From contig NZ_LT629771.1 in NCBI RefSeq assembly GCF_900105175.1, positions 1,054,001-1,118,000 on the forward strand: 64,000 bases of DNA. Reading direction: 5' to 3'. Position numbers and translations under genes: made by a program. Positions within the stretch are counted from its first letter, which is position 1. The number at the start of each line of letters is the position of its first letter. The DNA is from Jiangella sp. DSM 45060. GTDB lineage: Bacteria; Actinomycetota; Actinomycetes; Jiangellales; Jiangellaceae. Positions 42,307 to 51,694 of this stretch are shown one piece after another. The notes beneath the pieces are model-generated. The model was not told the origin of the DNA and ran no database searches. It worked only from the letters and a program-made list of their open reading frames with translations.

Positions 42307-44721
42307 TCAGGTCAGCGTGACGGTGAGCGGGGTCAGCCCCGCAGCCGCGGCGGCTTCGACGCCGTCGAGCGAGACCCGCAGCCCTCGCCGGGTGTCGAAC
42401 GCGATGTCGACGGTGTGCCCGGCGACCCGCACCCCGCGCAGCTCGAACCACGTCAGCCCGATGTCGAGGGGGTCGACGGTGACGGCGCCGGGCCCGGCCT
42501 CCAGCCCCGCGACATAGCGGACCATTAGGTCGATGACGTAGGAGTGCAGGTAGTCGACCTCGTCGCTGATCGCCTCGCCGGTCTCGCTGTTGTAGTGCTC
42601 GACGAGGTACGGGGTGCGGCCGTCGCGCTGCTGGAAGTGCAGCAGGGCGTACGAGCGCAGCAGCCGGCCGAACTCGGCGTCGTAGCGGTGGCCGAACCGC
42701 CGGCTGGTGGCGCCGACGCCGTCGATGACGACGCTGTTGGTGTAGGGCCACGTCGGGCCGTTCCAGGAGCAGCCGTTGCGGCCCTTGACGAACACGCCGC
42801 GCCAGTCGCCGGTGGGGCTGTAGACGGGGGAGTCGGGCGCGGTGGACGGCAGCGGCGCACCGGTGTCGAACAGCCGCAGCGCCGCCTCGAAACCGGGCAG
42901 GTGGTCGGCGCCGACGATGCCGGCCCAGTACGGATAGAACCCGACGACGTTGCGCACCATCGCCTTCTCGTCGGTGCGGTGGTGCAGGTCGTAGAAGAAC
43001 CCGGTAGCGGGGTCCCACTGCTTCGCCAGCACGTCGGCCGCGACGGCGTCGGCGAGCGCGTCGAACTCGGCGGCGGAGCCGTTGCCGCCGTCGCCGCCGG
43101 TGTCGCCGCCGAGCAGCCGCGTCAGGCCGGCGACCCCGCGGGCATTGCGGTAGTGGTAGATGGCGCGGTCGACCCGTTTCAGCGGCGTGTACCCGGACCG
43201 GTCGCGAGGATCGGCAGGGTAGTCGTGGAAGGCCCAGTAGCTGGGTTGGTACTCCTTGCCGGTGAGGATGTGCTCGATTTCGACCGGCAGTTCGTCGCCG
43301 CCGGTGGCGAGCTTCACGCGTTCGCCGCGTACCTGCGCCGCCAGGGAGTCGCGCATGGCCGCCGCCCCGTCGGCGTCGCGGTGCACGAGGGCGTACTGGT
43401 AGCTCGCCCAGCCGAGGAAGTTCGCGTACGCGTGGAACTCGTCGGCGACCGTGCGGCTGCGATAGAGCCCGTCGTCGCCCTGGGCGGCTCGGAGCGTGCG
43501 CCAGAGGCCGGCGCCGAGTGACGGGTCGGGATGCCAGCGCGCCTCGAGCAGGTGCATCGGGCTGGACAGCGGGATCAGCTTGCTGAACTCCCAGCCGGCC
43601 GGCTGCCACGGCGTCTTCGTCATCTTGTGCGCGCGGCCCTCGTAGAACAGGGCGTCGGGCAGCCCGCCGATGCCAGGGAAGGCGAGGTTGTGCCGCAGCA
43701 GGAACCAGCGGTAGGCCCACGTGCGGGTGAGGAGCGGGTCGCTGCAGCTGAACGACGGGACGGGGTCGAACCAGCGCTGGTAGTGCTCCTCCTGCCGATG
43801 GATGACGGGGTGAGAGGACGCCGGCGCCGGGATGCGGCCGGCCGCCGCCGCGTGACCGTCGCCTCCCGCTGCCAGTTCGGCCGTGTCGTGCGCTGGCCGG
43901 GTGGCTGTGCCGGTCGCGGGGGCGTCCTTGTCGTCGGCGGGAGTGGCGGTGCCCGTCGCCGGCGTGGTGACACTGGTCGCGGAGGCGTCGGTCCCGTCGG
44001 CCGGAGTGGCGGTGCCGGTCGCGGGGATGGTTGTGCCGATCGCTGGGGTGGCGAGCACGCCGTCGGCGGGAGTGGTTGTGCCGCCGGCGGTGACGGCCGT
44101 GCCGGTCGCGGGGTCGGTTGTGCCGCTCAAGGTGTCGGCGAGCACGCCGTCGAGCCGGCCGGCGAGGTCGTCGCGGGTGGCCGTCTCCGCCAGCCCCAAC
44201 GCCGCCGCGACGACGACGTCCAGCCGGCCGCCGGGCGGGATCGTCAGGCCGTTCCACAGCGCCGGCTCGGACGAGCGCACGAGCGCGACGACCGTGAAGC
44301 CGTGCCGTTCGACCGGCCGCGAGCCGAAGCCGCCGGCGCCGATCCAGGAGCGGTCGACGTCGAGGCGCAGCGTCACCGGATCGGCGCCCCGGTTGGTCCA
44401 CAACTGTCGCGACACCGCGCAGTCGTCCCAGGTGACGAACTTGTCCTCGACCAGTTCGACGCCGCCGGTGGAGACCGCCGACACCGTGAGCCGGCTCGGC
44501 CGCCAGTGCGCCTCCCACGGCGCGGGCAGCTCCACGCCGGACACCGTGAACAGCAGCGGGATGTTGAGCTTGTGCACGAGATCGATCGCGCCGACGAAAC
44601 CGGGCCGTTCGTCGAGGTAGTCGGCCCAGAGCCGGGCGCCGGTGGGCCCGAGCAGCAGCGTGCCGGGCCGGGTGCGCAGCCCGCGCCGCCCGGTGACCAG
44701 CGCGTCGTCGATCGATCTCAT
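42307..44721 (-). CDS. MGH1/GH63-like alpha/alpha-barrel glycosidase with low-complexity insert
   Basis: The 804-aa protein has an N-terminal beta domain (1-195) and an (alpha/alpha)6 barrel from about 320 (GLPDALFYEGRAHKMTKTPW; DEFHAYANFLGWASYQYALV; NGCSWNGPTWPYTNSVV; HYNSETGEAISDEVDYLHSY). Glu of SETGE and the Asp/Glu of the earlier motifs are candidate catalytic acids. Residues 199-302 are a Thr/Ala/Pro/Gly repeat not expected in the family. No signal peptide, so it acts on an imported glycoside. Last gene of the eight-gene minus-strand operon that starts with the Opp binding protein; HpcH stops 8 bp upstream. Confidence 0.82.
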   Translation of the reverse strand: MRSIDDALVTGRRGLRTRPGTLLLGPTGARLWADYLDERPGFVGAIDLVHKLNIPLLFTVSGVELPAPWEAHWRPSRLTVSAVSTGGVELVEDKFVTWDDCAVSRQLWTNRGADPVTLRLDVDRSWIGAGGFGSRPVERHGFTVVALVRSSEPALWNGLTIPPGGRLDVVVAAALGLAETATRDDLAGRLDGVLADTLSGTTDPATGTAVTAGGTTTPADGVLATPAIGTTIPATGTATPADGTDASATSVTTPATGTATPADDKDAPATGTATRPAHDTAELAAGGDGHAAAAGRIPAPASSHPVIHRQEEHYQRWFDPVPSFSCSDPLLTRTWAYRWFLLRHNLAFPGIGGLPDALFYEGRAHKMTKTPWQPAGWEFSKLIPLSSPMHLLEARWHPDPSLGAGLWRTLRAAQGDDGLYRSRTVADEFHAYANFLGWASYQYALVHRDADGAAAMRDSLAAQVRGERVKLATGGDELPVEIEHILTGKEYQPSYWAFHDYPADPRDRSGYTPLKRVDRAIYHYRNARGVAGLTRLLGGDTGGDGGNGSAAEFDALADAVAADVLAKQWDPATGFFYDLHHRTDEKAMVRNVVGFYPYWAGIVGADHLPGFEAALRLFDTGAPLPSTAPDSPVYSPTGDWRGVFVKGRNGCSWNGPTWPYTNSVVIDGVGATSRRFGHRYDAEFGRLLRSYALLHFQQRDGRTPYLVEHYNSETGEAISDEVDYLHSYVIDLMVRYVAGLEAGPGAVTVDPLDIGLTWFELRGVRVAGHTVDIAFDTRRGLRVSLDGVEAAAAAGLTPLTVTLT
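43816..44127. repeat. in-frame low-complexity repeat in the glycosidase gene
   Basis: About 312 bp of degenerate short repeats encode variations of GTATPADG and TTPATGTATPAD, placed exactly between the N-terminal beta domain and the catalytic barrel. The reading frame is kept throughout. Confidence 0.75.
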
Positions 44722-44729
44722 GGCAGGCC

Positions 44730-45500
44730 TCAGTTCCGCGCCGCCGCCAGGTGCGCGGCCGCCGCCTGCTCGAGGTGCACGAGGTCGGAGCTGACCGTCG
44801 CGAACGTGAACCCCTGCGCCAGCCGGCGGTGCGCCGTAGCGCCGTCGGGGCAGTGGATGCCCGCCGCGATGCCGCGCGCCGACGCCACGGCGGCGACCCG
44901 GCCGGCCGCCGCGTCGAGCTGGTCGGCCACCGCCGGATCGGTGGACGACGCGCCGCCGAGCGCCAGGGTGAGGTCGGACGGCCCGACGTAGACGCCGTCG
45001 AGGCCGGGTGTCGCCGCGATGGCCTCGACGTTCTCGAGCGCGGTCAGCGTCTCGATCATCACCGCGCAGAACACGTGCGCGTTGGCCTCGGCCGGGGCCG
45101 GGCCGATGCGCAGGCCTGCCCGCATGGGCCCGTAGCTGCGGCCGCCGTCGGGTGGGTAGCGGCAGGCCCGGACGGCGGCCGCGGCCTGCTCGGCGGTGTC
45201 GACCAGCGGCACGATGACGCCGTGGGCGCCGGCGTCGAGCGCCTGCCCGATGAAGGTGAGGTCGTTGGCCGGCACCCGGACCAGGCCCGCGCTGCGTCCT
45301 CCGGCCTCGATCGCCAGCAGCGCGGCCAGCCAGCCACGGTAGTCGAGCAGGCCGTGCTGCGCGTCGATGCCGACGTAGTCGTAGCCGAGCCGGGCGATGC
45401 GCTCGGTGCCGACCGGGTTGTCGGTGGCGATCCAGTAGCCGACGGAGCGCTCGCGGCGGCGCAGGCGCCCGACGGCGTCGAAGGCGGCGGAGGTGGTCAC
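44730..45500 (-). CDS. HpcH/HpaI-family class II aldolase
   Basis: The 256-aa protein opens YWIATDNPVGTERIARLGYD, with GIDAQHGLLDY (catalytic His region), MIET supplying a metal-ligand Glu, and YVGPSDLTLALG. The family splits 2-keto-3-deoxy or 4-hydroxy-2-keto acids to pyruvate plus an aldehyde. GTG start at 45500. Between the aldo/keto reductase and the glycosidase in the operon; likely cleaves a sugar-acid product. Confidence 0.9.
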   Translation of the reverse strand: MTTSAAFDAVGRLRRRERSVGYWIATDNPVGTERIARLGYDYVGIDAQHGLLDYRGWLAALLAIEAGGRSAGLVRVPANDLTFIGQALDAGAHGVIVPLVDTAEQAAAAVRACRYPPDGGRSYGPMRAGLRIGPAPAEANAHVFCAVMIETLTALENVEAIAATPGLDGVYVGPSDLTLALGGASSTDPAVADQLDAAAGRVAAVASARGIAAGIHCPDGATAHRRLAQGFTFATVSSDLVHLEQAAAAHLAAARN

Positions 45501-45518
45501 AAGCGGGACTCCAGACTC

Positions 45519-46466
45519 TCAGCGGTTGTAGGCGGGCATCGGGCCGCGCAGCCGCCGGCCCACATCGTCGCAGTGGTCCACGACGTCGGCGGGCAGCGGC
45601 CCGCGCGCCAACGCCGCCAGGTTCGCCGTCAGGTGCGCCGGCTTCGACGCGCCCAGCAGCACCGACGCGACCACCGGCCGCGAGGCCAGCCAGCGCAGCG
45701 CCAGCTCGGGCAACGACACCCCGGCGTCGGCCGCGATGGCCGACAGCGCGCCGACCGCCTCGAACATGCGCGGGTCCCAGTAGCGCTCGCGGTACATCGG
45801 CGACAGCCGGGAGGTGGCGAACCGGCCCTCGCCGGGCGCCGTCTCGAAGCTGTACCGGCCGGACAGCAGGCCTCCGCCCAGTGGGTTGTACACCATGGTC
45901 TCGATGCCGCTGGTCCGGGCGAACCCGGCGTACTCGTCGTCGATGCGGCGGGCGACGAGGTTGTAGAGCTGCTGCGCGACGACCGGGCCGGGAAGACCGG
46001 CGGCGGCGAACAACTGGCGCAGTTCGGCGATCTGCCAGGCGGCGAAGTTGGACACTCCGACGCGGCCGATCAGCCCCTCTTGCGCCAGTGCGGCGACCTC
46101 GCCGACGGTCTCGGCCGGCGGCGTGGCGGGATCGGGCTGGTGCAGGTAGAACAGGTCGACGTGGTCGAGGCGCAGGCGTCGCAGGCTGCCCTCGAGGCAG
46201 GCCCGGACGGCCCGCGGCGACAGCGGCGGCGCGTCGCCGGCATCGGGGTGTGGCATGCCGGCCTTCGTCGCGACGGTGAACCGGCCCGGCCGCCTGGCCA
46301 GGAGGTCGCCGAGCATTTCCTCGGTGGCGCCGCCGGCGTACGCGTTGGCGGTGTCGATCTCGGTGACGCCGGCGTCGAGGGCGAGGTCGAGCATGCCGGC
46401 CGCGGTGTCGTGGTCGACGGTGTCGCCGAAGGTCATGGTGCCGAGTACGGCGCGGGGGATGGTCAC
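45519..46466 (-). CDS. aldo/keto reductase
   Basis: The 315-aa NADPH-dependent barrel reductase has EIDTANAYAGGATEEMLG with Asp and Tyr, Lys in VATKAG and His in LFYLHQPDP forming the AKR tetrad. GRVGVSNFAAW is also conserved. GTG start overlaps the stop of the upstream ATPase gene. It may oxidise or reduce a sugar during breakdown of the imported compound. Confidence 0.92.
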   Translation of the reverse strand: MTIPRAVLGTMTFGDTVDHDTAAGMLDLALDAGVTEIDTANAYAGGATEEMLGDLLARRPGRFTVATKAGMPHPDAGDAPPLSPRAVRACLEGSLRRLRLDHVDLFYLHQPDPATPPAETVGEVAALAQEGLIGRVGVSNFAAWQIAELRQLFAAAGLPGPVVAQQLYNLVARRIDDEYAGFARTSGIETMVYNPLGGGLLSGRYSFETAPGEGRFATSRLSPMYRERYWDPRMFEAVGALSAIAADAGVSLPELALRWLASRPVVASVLLGASKPAHLTANLAALARGPLPADVVDHCDDVGRRLRGPMPAYNR

Positions 46467-47302
46467 GAGACGGCTCCTGCACTGGTCGCGGGGGCGAACA
46501 GCCGTGGCTTGCGCCCGGTGATGAGTGCGGGGTCGAGCGCCGCGCGGCGCAGCCGGCGGGTGTAGTCGTGCTGCGGCCGGGCCAGCACCTCCTCGGTGGG
46601 ACCGTGCTCGACGAACCGTCCCTCGGACATGACGGCGACCTCCTGGCTGATCTCGCGGACCACACCGAGGTTGTGCGAGATGAACAGGTAGGCGATGCCC
46701 TCCTGCTGCTGCAGCTCGCGCAGGAGATCGAGCACCTGAGCCTGCACCGAGACGTCCAGGGCACTGGTGGCTTCGTCGCAGATGAGGACCTTCGGCCGGC
46801 TGGCCAGCGCTCGCGCGATGCCGATGCGTTGTCGCTGGCCACCGGAGAACTCGGGCGGCCGCCGGTGGGCGTGCTCGGGCTTCAGGCCGACCCGTTCCAG
46901 CAGTTCGACGGCCTGCCGGCGGCGCTCGGCGCGGTCGCCGACGCCGCGCAGCCGGAGCGGCTCGGCGACGATACCGGCCGCCGTGAGGTGTGGGTCGAGT
47001 GAACCGTAAGGATCCTGGAAGATCATCTGGATGTCGCCGCGGAGCGGCCGCAGTTCCTTCTCGGTGAGCGCGGCGAGGTCGCGCCCGGCGTAGCGGATCG
47101 ATCCCGCGGCCGGGGTCTCGAGCCGCACCAGCGTGCGGGCCAGCGTCGATTTCCCGCAGCCCGACTCGCCGACGACGGCCAGCGTGCGGCCGGCCGCGAG
47201 GTCGAAGCCGACGCCGTCGACGACGCGGTGGCGCTGACCGTGGGTGGTGAACTCGACGGCGAGGTCGCGTACGGAGAGCAGGGGGTCGTTCCTGCTGGTC
47301 AT
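46463..47302 (-). CDS. oligopeptide-type ABC transporter ATPase, OppF-like
   Basis: The 279-aa protein has Walker A GESGCGKST, the signature FSGGQRQR, Walker B VLICDEATSALD and the H-loop FISHN. A C-terminal extension (HDYTRRLRRAALDP) is typical of OppF/DppF. ATG 47302 follows AAGGAG by 5 bases; a longer open frame upstream is out of phase with its neighbour's coding and ignored. Its stop overlaps the aldo/keto reductase start. Confidence 0.93.
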   Translation of the reverse strand: MTSRNDPLLSVRDLAVEFTTHGQRHRVVDGVGFDLAAGRTLAVVGESGCGKSTLARTLVRLETPAAGSIRYAGRDLAALTEKELRPLRGDIQMIFQDPYGSLDPHLTAAGIVAEPLRLRGVGDRAERRRQAVELLERVGLKPEHAHRRPPEFSGGQRQRIGIARALASRPKVLICDEATSALDVSVQAQVLDLLRELQQQEGIAYLFISHNLGVVREISQEVAVMSEGRFVEHGPTEEVLARPQHDYTRRLRRAALDPALITGRKPRLFAPATSAGAVS

Positions 47303-47303
47303 C

Positions 47304-48104
47304 TCAGTCTCCTTCCCAGGCGCCCAGCCGCGGCACGGCGTCGAGCAGCCGGCGGGTGTACTGCTGCTCCGGCGCGCCGACGACGGCCTCGACCTCGCCG
47401 CTCTCGACGAACCGGCCGTCGCGCATGACGTGGACGCGGTCGCTGACCAGCCGGGCCACACCGATGTCGTGGGTGATCATCAGGATGCCGGCCGACGTGC
47501 GGTCCTGGAGGTCCATCAGGAGGTCGAGGATGCCGGCCTGCACGGTGACGTCGAGCGCGCTGGTGGGCTCGTCGGCGACCAGGAGGTGGGGGTCGATGGC
47601 CAGCGCCATCGCGATGAGCACCCGCTGCAGCATGCCGCCGGACAGCTGGTGCGGGTAGGCGTCGAGGCGGCGCCGCGGTTCGGTGATGCGCACGGCCCCG
47701 AGCAGATCGGCGGCGTGCTCGCGGCGGGCCGTCCGGGACAGCGACGGGTCGTTGCGGGCGAGCACCTCGCCGAGCTGGCGGCCGACGGTCGCCACGGGGC
47801 TGAGTGCGGTCATCGGGTCCTGCGGGATCATCGCCAGCGTCCGCCCGCGCAGCTTCGCCGCCTCGCGCGGCCGCGCGACCACGTCGACGCCGTCGACGAG
47901 ACAGCGCCCGGACACGACGGCGAGGTTGGGCGGCAGCAGCGCCTGGACCGCCATGGCGGTGGTCGACTTGCCGCTGCCGGACTCGCCGATCAGCGTGACG
48001 GTCTCGGACCGGCCGACCGTGAACGAGACGCCGTCGACCGCGCGGACCACCCCGCCGGGCGTCATCAGCTCGACCTGCAACTCCTGGACGTCGAGCAACG
48101 TCAT
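47304..48104 (-). CDS. oligopeptide-type ABC transporter ATPase, OppD-like
   Basis: The 266-aa protein has Walker A GESGSGKSTTA, the Opp-specific IPQDPMTALSPVATV, signature LSGGMLQR, Walker B LLVADEPTSALD and ITHD. The ATG overlaps the permease stop. It pairs with the OppF-like ATPase to drive the importer. Confidence 0.94.
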   Translation of the reverse strand: MTLLDVQELQVELMTPGGVVRAVDGVSFTVGRSETVTLIGESGSGKSTTAMAVQALLPPNLAVVSGRCLVDGVDVVARPREAAKLRGRTLAMIPQDPMTALSPVATVGRQLGEVLARNDPSLSRTARREHAADLLGAVRITEPRRRLDAYPHQLSGGMLQRVLIAMALAIDPHLLVADEPTSALDVTVQAGILDLLMDLQDRTSAGILMITHDIGVARLVSDRVHVMRDGRFVESGEVEAVVGAPEQQYTRRLLDAVPRLGAWEGD

Positions 48105-49009
48105 TGCGACTCTCCCTTCGCCGCACGCGACCGGGACACGCGGTCGCGCAGCCCGTCGCCGAGGAGGTTGACGCCGACCACCAGGAGCACGATGACCAGG
48201 CCGGTCAGCGTGACCAGCCACCACGAGGTGGTGATGTAGCCCTGGCCGTCGGAGATGATGCGCCCCCACGTCGGGTGTGGCCGCTCGACCCCGGCGCCGA
48301 GGAAGCTCAGCGCGCTCTCCAGGAGCACCGCCTGCGCCAGGAGCAGCAGCATGACCACGACGACCTGGTTGACGATGTTCGGGACGACGTGGCGCATCAG
48401 CACCGCCGCCCGCCGCAGGCCGAGCACCCGCGCCGCGGCGACGTACGGCTTCTCGCGTTCGACCAGCACCATCGCGCGGGTGAGCCGGGCCGGCTCGGGC
48501 CACTGCGCGAACGCGATGACGAGCGTGATGACGGTGATGGACGGGCCGAACAGTGCCACCACGAGCAGCAACAGCAGGAGCAGCGGCACCGACATCTGCG
48601 CCTCGAGCAGCCGCGACACGACGGCGTCGACCCGGCGGCCGTAGTAGCCCGCCGCCGCACCGGCGACGACGCCGACCACACCGGACACCAGCACCGCCAG
48701 CACGCCGATGGTGAGCGACACCTGGCCGCCGTGCAGGATGCGCGAGAGGAGGTCGCGGCCGAGCTGGTCGGTGCCGAACAGGTGGCCGTCGGTGAACGGC
48801 GGCAGCCGGCGCTGGGAGAGGTCCTGCGCCAGTGGGTCGGGCAGCGGCAGCACGTTGGCCAGGAGGATCGGCACGACCACGATGCCGGCCAGCACCGCCC
48901 CGAGCACGATCTTGAGCCGGCTGGCCCGGCGGCGCAGCGCCGCGGCGGAGGACTTGAGCCGGTCGGCCGTGACGGCGCTCGGCCGGGTGGCCTGTGCCTG
49001 CGTCGTCAT
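48101..49009 (-). CDS. oligopeptide-type ABC transporter permease, OppC-like
   Basis: The 302-aa protein has a first helix at about 33-52, then the periplasmic loop with HLFGTDQLGRDLLSRILHGG (an OppC hallmark), further helices and the EAA loop YVAAARVLGLRRAAVLMRHV. The ATG overlaps the OppB-like stop. Confidence 0.94.
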   Translation of the reverse strand: MTTQAQATRPSAVTADRLKSSAAALRRRASRLKIVLGAVLAGIVVVPILLANVLPLPDPLAQDLSQRRLPPFTDGHLFGTDQLGRDLLSRILHGGQVSLTIGVLAVLVSGVVGVVAGAAAGYYGRRVDAVVSRLLEAQMSVPLLLLLLLVVALFGPSITVITLVIAFAQWPEPARLTRAMVLVEREKPYVAAARVLGLRRAAVLMRHVVPNIVNQVVVVMLLLLAQAVLLESALSFLGAGVERPHPTWGRIISDGQGYITTSWWLVTLTGLVIVLLVVGVNLLGDGLRDRVSRSRAAKGESQ

Positions 49010-49941
49010 CGCGACACCGCCTTTCCGACACGCACCCGCGGATCGAACAGCGGGTACAGGAGATCGACGAGCAACTGGACGCCGATGGCCAGCAGGCTGG
49101 TCACCAGCACGGTCGCCTGGATGAGGGGGTAGTCGCGGGTCTCCAGCGCCCGGACCACCAACGAGCCGATGCCGGGCCAGGCGAACACCACCTCGACCAC
49201 CACGACGCCGTTGAGCATGGCGGCGAACCTCGTGCCCAACGCCGTCACCACCGGGATGGAGGAGTTGGCGAAGGCGTAGCGCCACGTCAGCGCGCGTTCG
49301 GCGACGCCGCGGGACCGCGCCACCGTGACGTACGGCGCGGCGAGGTTGCCGGCCATCTCGCGATGCACCAGCCGGGAGATCAGCGCGATCTGCAACAGCG
49401 CGATGGTGACCGCCGGCAGCACCAGCGCGGACCACGACGTGAACCCGGACGCCGGGAAGATCGGCACCACGACGGACAGCAGCGTGAGCAGCATGATGCC
49501 GGTCCAGAACTCCGGCATGGACTGTCCGGCGATGGTGCCGATGTTGGCGCCGACGTCCCAGCCGCTGTTGGCGCGGCGGGCGGTGAAGATGCCCAGCGGG
49601 ATGGCGATGAGCGCCGTCAGCAGGATGGCCGCGCCCGCCAGGGTGATGGTGTAGGGCAGGCGGTCGAGGACGACCTCGAGCGCCGGCTGGCGGAACGAGT
49701 AGGACAGGCCGAGGTCGCCCTGCACCAGCCCGGTGATGAAGTGCCAGTACTGCTGCGGGACCGAGCCGGTCAGCCCGAGCTCCTCGCGGATGGCCTGGAG
49801 GTCCGCCGTCGTCGCCGTGGGCCCGCCGATGGCGGCGGCAGGGTCGCCCGGCGCCAGCCGGACCAGCACGAACACCGTCGAGACGATGAGGAACACCGTG
49901 AGCAGGCTCTGCGCGACCCGCAAGGCCAGATAGCGCGCCAT
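49006..49941 (-). CDS. oligopeptide-type ABC transporter permease, OppB-like
   Basis: The 311-aa protein starts RYLALRVAQSLLTVFLIVST with VRLAPGDPA and LGLTGSVPQQYWHF, typical of OppB/DppB. The EAA-like loop is YVTVARSRGVAERALTWRYA. ATG 49941 is spaced correctly from GAGGGG; GTG 49947, overlapping the upstream stop, is possible. Confidence 0.93.
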   Translation of the reverse strand: MARYLALRVAQSLLTVFLIVSTVFVLVRLAPGDPAAAIGGPTATTADLQAIREELGLTGSVPQQYWHFITGLVQGDLGLSYSFRQPALEVVLDRLPYTITLAGAAILLTALIAIPLGIFTARRANSGWDVGANIGTIAGQSMPEFWTGIMLLTLLSVVVPIFPASGFTSWSALVLPAVTIALLQIALISRLVHREMAGNLAAPYVTVARSRGVAERALTWRYAFANSSIPVVTALGTRFAAMLNGVVVVEVVFAWPGIGSLVVRALETRDYPLIQATVLVTSLLAIGVQLLVDLLYPLFDPRVRVGKAVSR

Positions 49942-49943
49942 GG

Positions 49944-51527
49944 TCACCCCTCCTCGAGCCGCACGGCGGCGAGGTCGTAGGAGTTGATGGGCAGCAGGTC
50001 GAGGCCGCTCACGGTGTCGCGATGGGCGAGCAGGACGTCCTGCGTGAACGCCCACATGGCCGGCCAGAGGTCCCAGATGGACTGCTGGACGTCCTGCAGC
50101 AGCGTGGAGCGACGCTGGTCGTCGGTCTCGGCCGCCGCCGCGGTGATGCCGGAGGCGATGTCGTCGTAGACGAAGCCCATGAACGCGTCGCCGGTCTGCT
50201 CCATCTCGGGGGTGCCTGCGAACAGGCCCTGCAGGCTGGTGAGCGCCAGGCCGGTCTGGTTGCCGTAGCCGTTGCCGATGATGTCGAAGTCGCCGCCGCG
50301 GCCCTGCCGCCAGGTGGGGAGGTCGCCACCGGGCTCGAACTGGCGCAGGTGCACCCGGACGCCGACATCGCCGAGCATCTGCGCGACCGCCTCCATGACA
50401 TAGGCGTCGGAGGCGAACTCGCCGGACTCCCAGATGACCGTCAGCTCGAGGTCGTCGACGCCCTCGGCGTCGAGCATCTGCTTGGCCTTGCGGGGGTCGA
50501 ACGCGAACTGCCCGACCTCGACCGCGCCGTCGAGGCTGAGTGGGACGACGCCGTTCGTAGGCGTGACGCTGTCGAGCAGGACATCGCGCACGATGCTCTC
50601 GCCGTCGATGGCCAGGCTCAGTGCCTGTCGCACCGACGCCTTCGACAGCGGATGCTCGGGCGGTTTGCGGAAGTTGTAGAACAGCTGCACCAGGCGGGTG
50701 CCCTCGGCCTGCAGCAGGCTGATGCCCGGCAGGCCGTCGAGCTGCTCGGCGGAGTCGGGTGAGATGGAGTCGATGACGTCGACCTCGCCGCTGCGCAGCG
50801 CCAGCACCCGGCTGGTCTCCTCGGGCAGGAACCGGATGCGCACCTGGTCGACCCCCGGCGCCGGGCCCCAGTAGCCGGGGTTCGCCGCCAGCGTGTAGTC
50901 GCCGGTGCCGCGGTTGGCGTTGGCGACCACGTACGGGCCGCTGCCGACACCGTCGGCCAGCTCTTCGGGCAGGTTGGTGGCCGCCGGGGAGATGAGGATG
51001 TTGCTCATGAGGGAGTCGAGCCCCACCAACGGACGCTGCGTGACGAGGTCGAACGTTCGGTCGTCGACCTGCCGCACCGTCGGCCACTCGGGGAACTGGT
51101 TGCCGACGAACGACGCCTCGACCTGCTGGTACATCTGCAAGGCCGTGTCGACGTCGGCCACCGTGACCGGTGAGCCGTCGGAATACACCGCCTCGGGACG
51201 CAGCCGCACCCGCCACGCCGTCGGCGAGACGAGTTCGAAGCTCTCGGCCAGCACCGGCTCGGCGCGCAGGCCGTCGCCGATGCGGGTGAGCGCCTGCCGC
51301 ACGGCCCGCTGGACCGTGACGTGCGCGTCGAACTGGTTGAGCTTGTTGTCCAGGCTGACCAGCGATCGGTTCAGCGCCAGCGTCAAGGTGCCGGCGCCGG
51401 ACGTGCCGGTGGGGCCGGCACAGGCCGCGAGCGCCGGGCCGAGCGCGATGCCGGCGCCGGCCGCGAAGCCGGCCCGCAGCAGCTCGCGGCGGCTGAGGCC
51501 GCGGCGCTGCCGTGCGTTGCCGTTCAT
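49944..51527 (-). CDS. ABC transporter substrate-binding protein, family 5, Tat lipoprotein
   Basis: The 527-aa protein has a signal peptide with a twin arginine (LSRRELLRAG) and a lipobox-like ALAAC, so export is probably by Tat followed by lipidation. The mature region is SBP_bac_5 type (FELVSPTAWRVRLRPEAVYS; LANPGYWGPAPGVDQVRIRF equivalents). The family binds peptides but also oligosaccharides, opines and sugar acids. ATG 51527 is 5 bases after GGAGG; a GTG two codons upstream is too close to it. First gene of the operon running down to 42.3 kb. Confidence 0.92.
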   Translation of the reverse strand: MNGNARQRRGLSRRELLRAGFAAGAGIALGPALAACAGPTGTSGAGTLTLALNRSLVSLDNKLNQFDAHVTVQRAVRQALTRIGDGLRAEPVLAESFELVSPTAWRVRLRPEAVYSDGSPVTVADVDTALQMYQQVEASFVGNQFPEWPTVRQVDDRTFDLVTQRPLVGLDSLMSNILISPAATNLPEELADGVGSGPYVVANANRGTGDYTLAANPGYWGPAPGVDQVRIRFLPEETSRVLALRSGEVDVIDSISPDSAEQLDGLPGISLLQAEGTRLVQLFYNFRKPPEHPLSKASVRQALSLAIDGESIVRDVLLDSVTPTNGVVPLSLDGAVEVGQFAFDPRKAKQMLDAEGVDDLELTVIWESGEFASDAYVMEAVAQMLGDVGVRVHLRQFEPGGDLPTWRQGRGGDFDIIGNGYGNQTGLALTSLQGLFAGTPEMEQTGDAFMGFVYDDIASGITAAAAETDDQRRSTLLQDVQQSIWDLWPAMWAFTQDVLLAHRDTVSGLDLLPINSYDLAAVRLEEG

Positions 51528-51574
51528 CGTCACCTCCGGGTGTCCGCGAAGTTGTGCGGATCACACTTGCACCT

Positions 51575-51591
51575 TTGCGCGAAACGCGCAA
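51575..51591. promoter_or_regulatory. palindromic operator in the divergent control region
   Basis: TTGCGCG, AAA, CGCGCAA: a perfect 7-bp inverted repeat flanked by an outer ACTTGC (51565) and GCAAGT (51588). It covers the -35 and spacer of the kinase promoter and is the best candidate target of the DeoR regulator encoded at 54.5 kb. Confidence 0.6.
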
Positions 51592-51603
51592 GTAACGTAG
51601 CGT
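51575..51603 (+). promoter_or_regulatory. promoter of the acid-sugar kinase operon
   Basis: -35 TTGCGC (51575-51580), 17-bp spacer, -10 TAGCGT (51598-51603). The operator overlaps the -35 and spacer. Confidence 0.5.
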
Positions 51604-51694
51604 TCATTCATGCCGGGAAGATTCATCCCGGCGCAGGGTTCCGACCGGCCGCTTCCGTATCGACGGCCGTATCGACGCAGGAAGGAGTGTGTTC

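Noticed and set aside
42288-42310. Hairpin spanning the two convergent stop codons
   Set aside because: Only a 6-bp stem (CTGACG/CGTCAG) with an 11-base loop, too weak to call a terminator with confidence.
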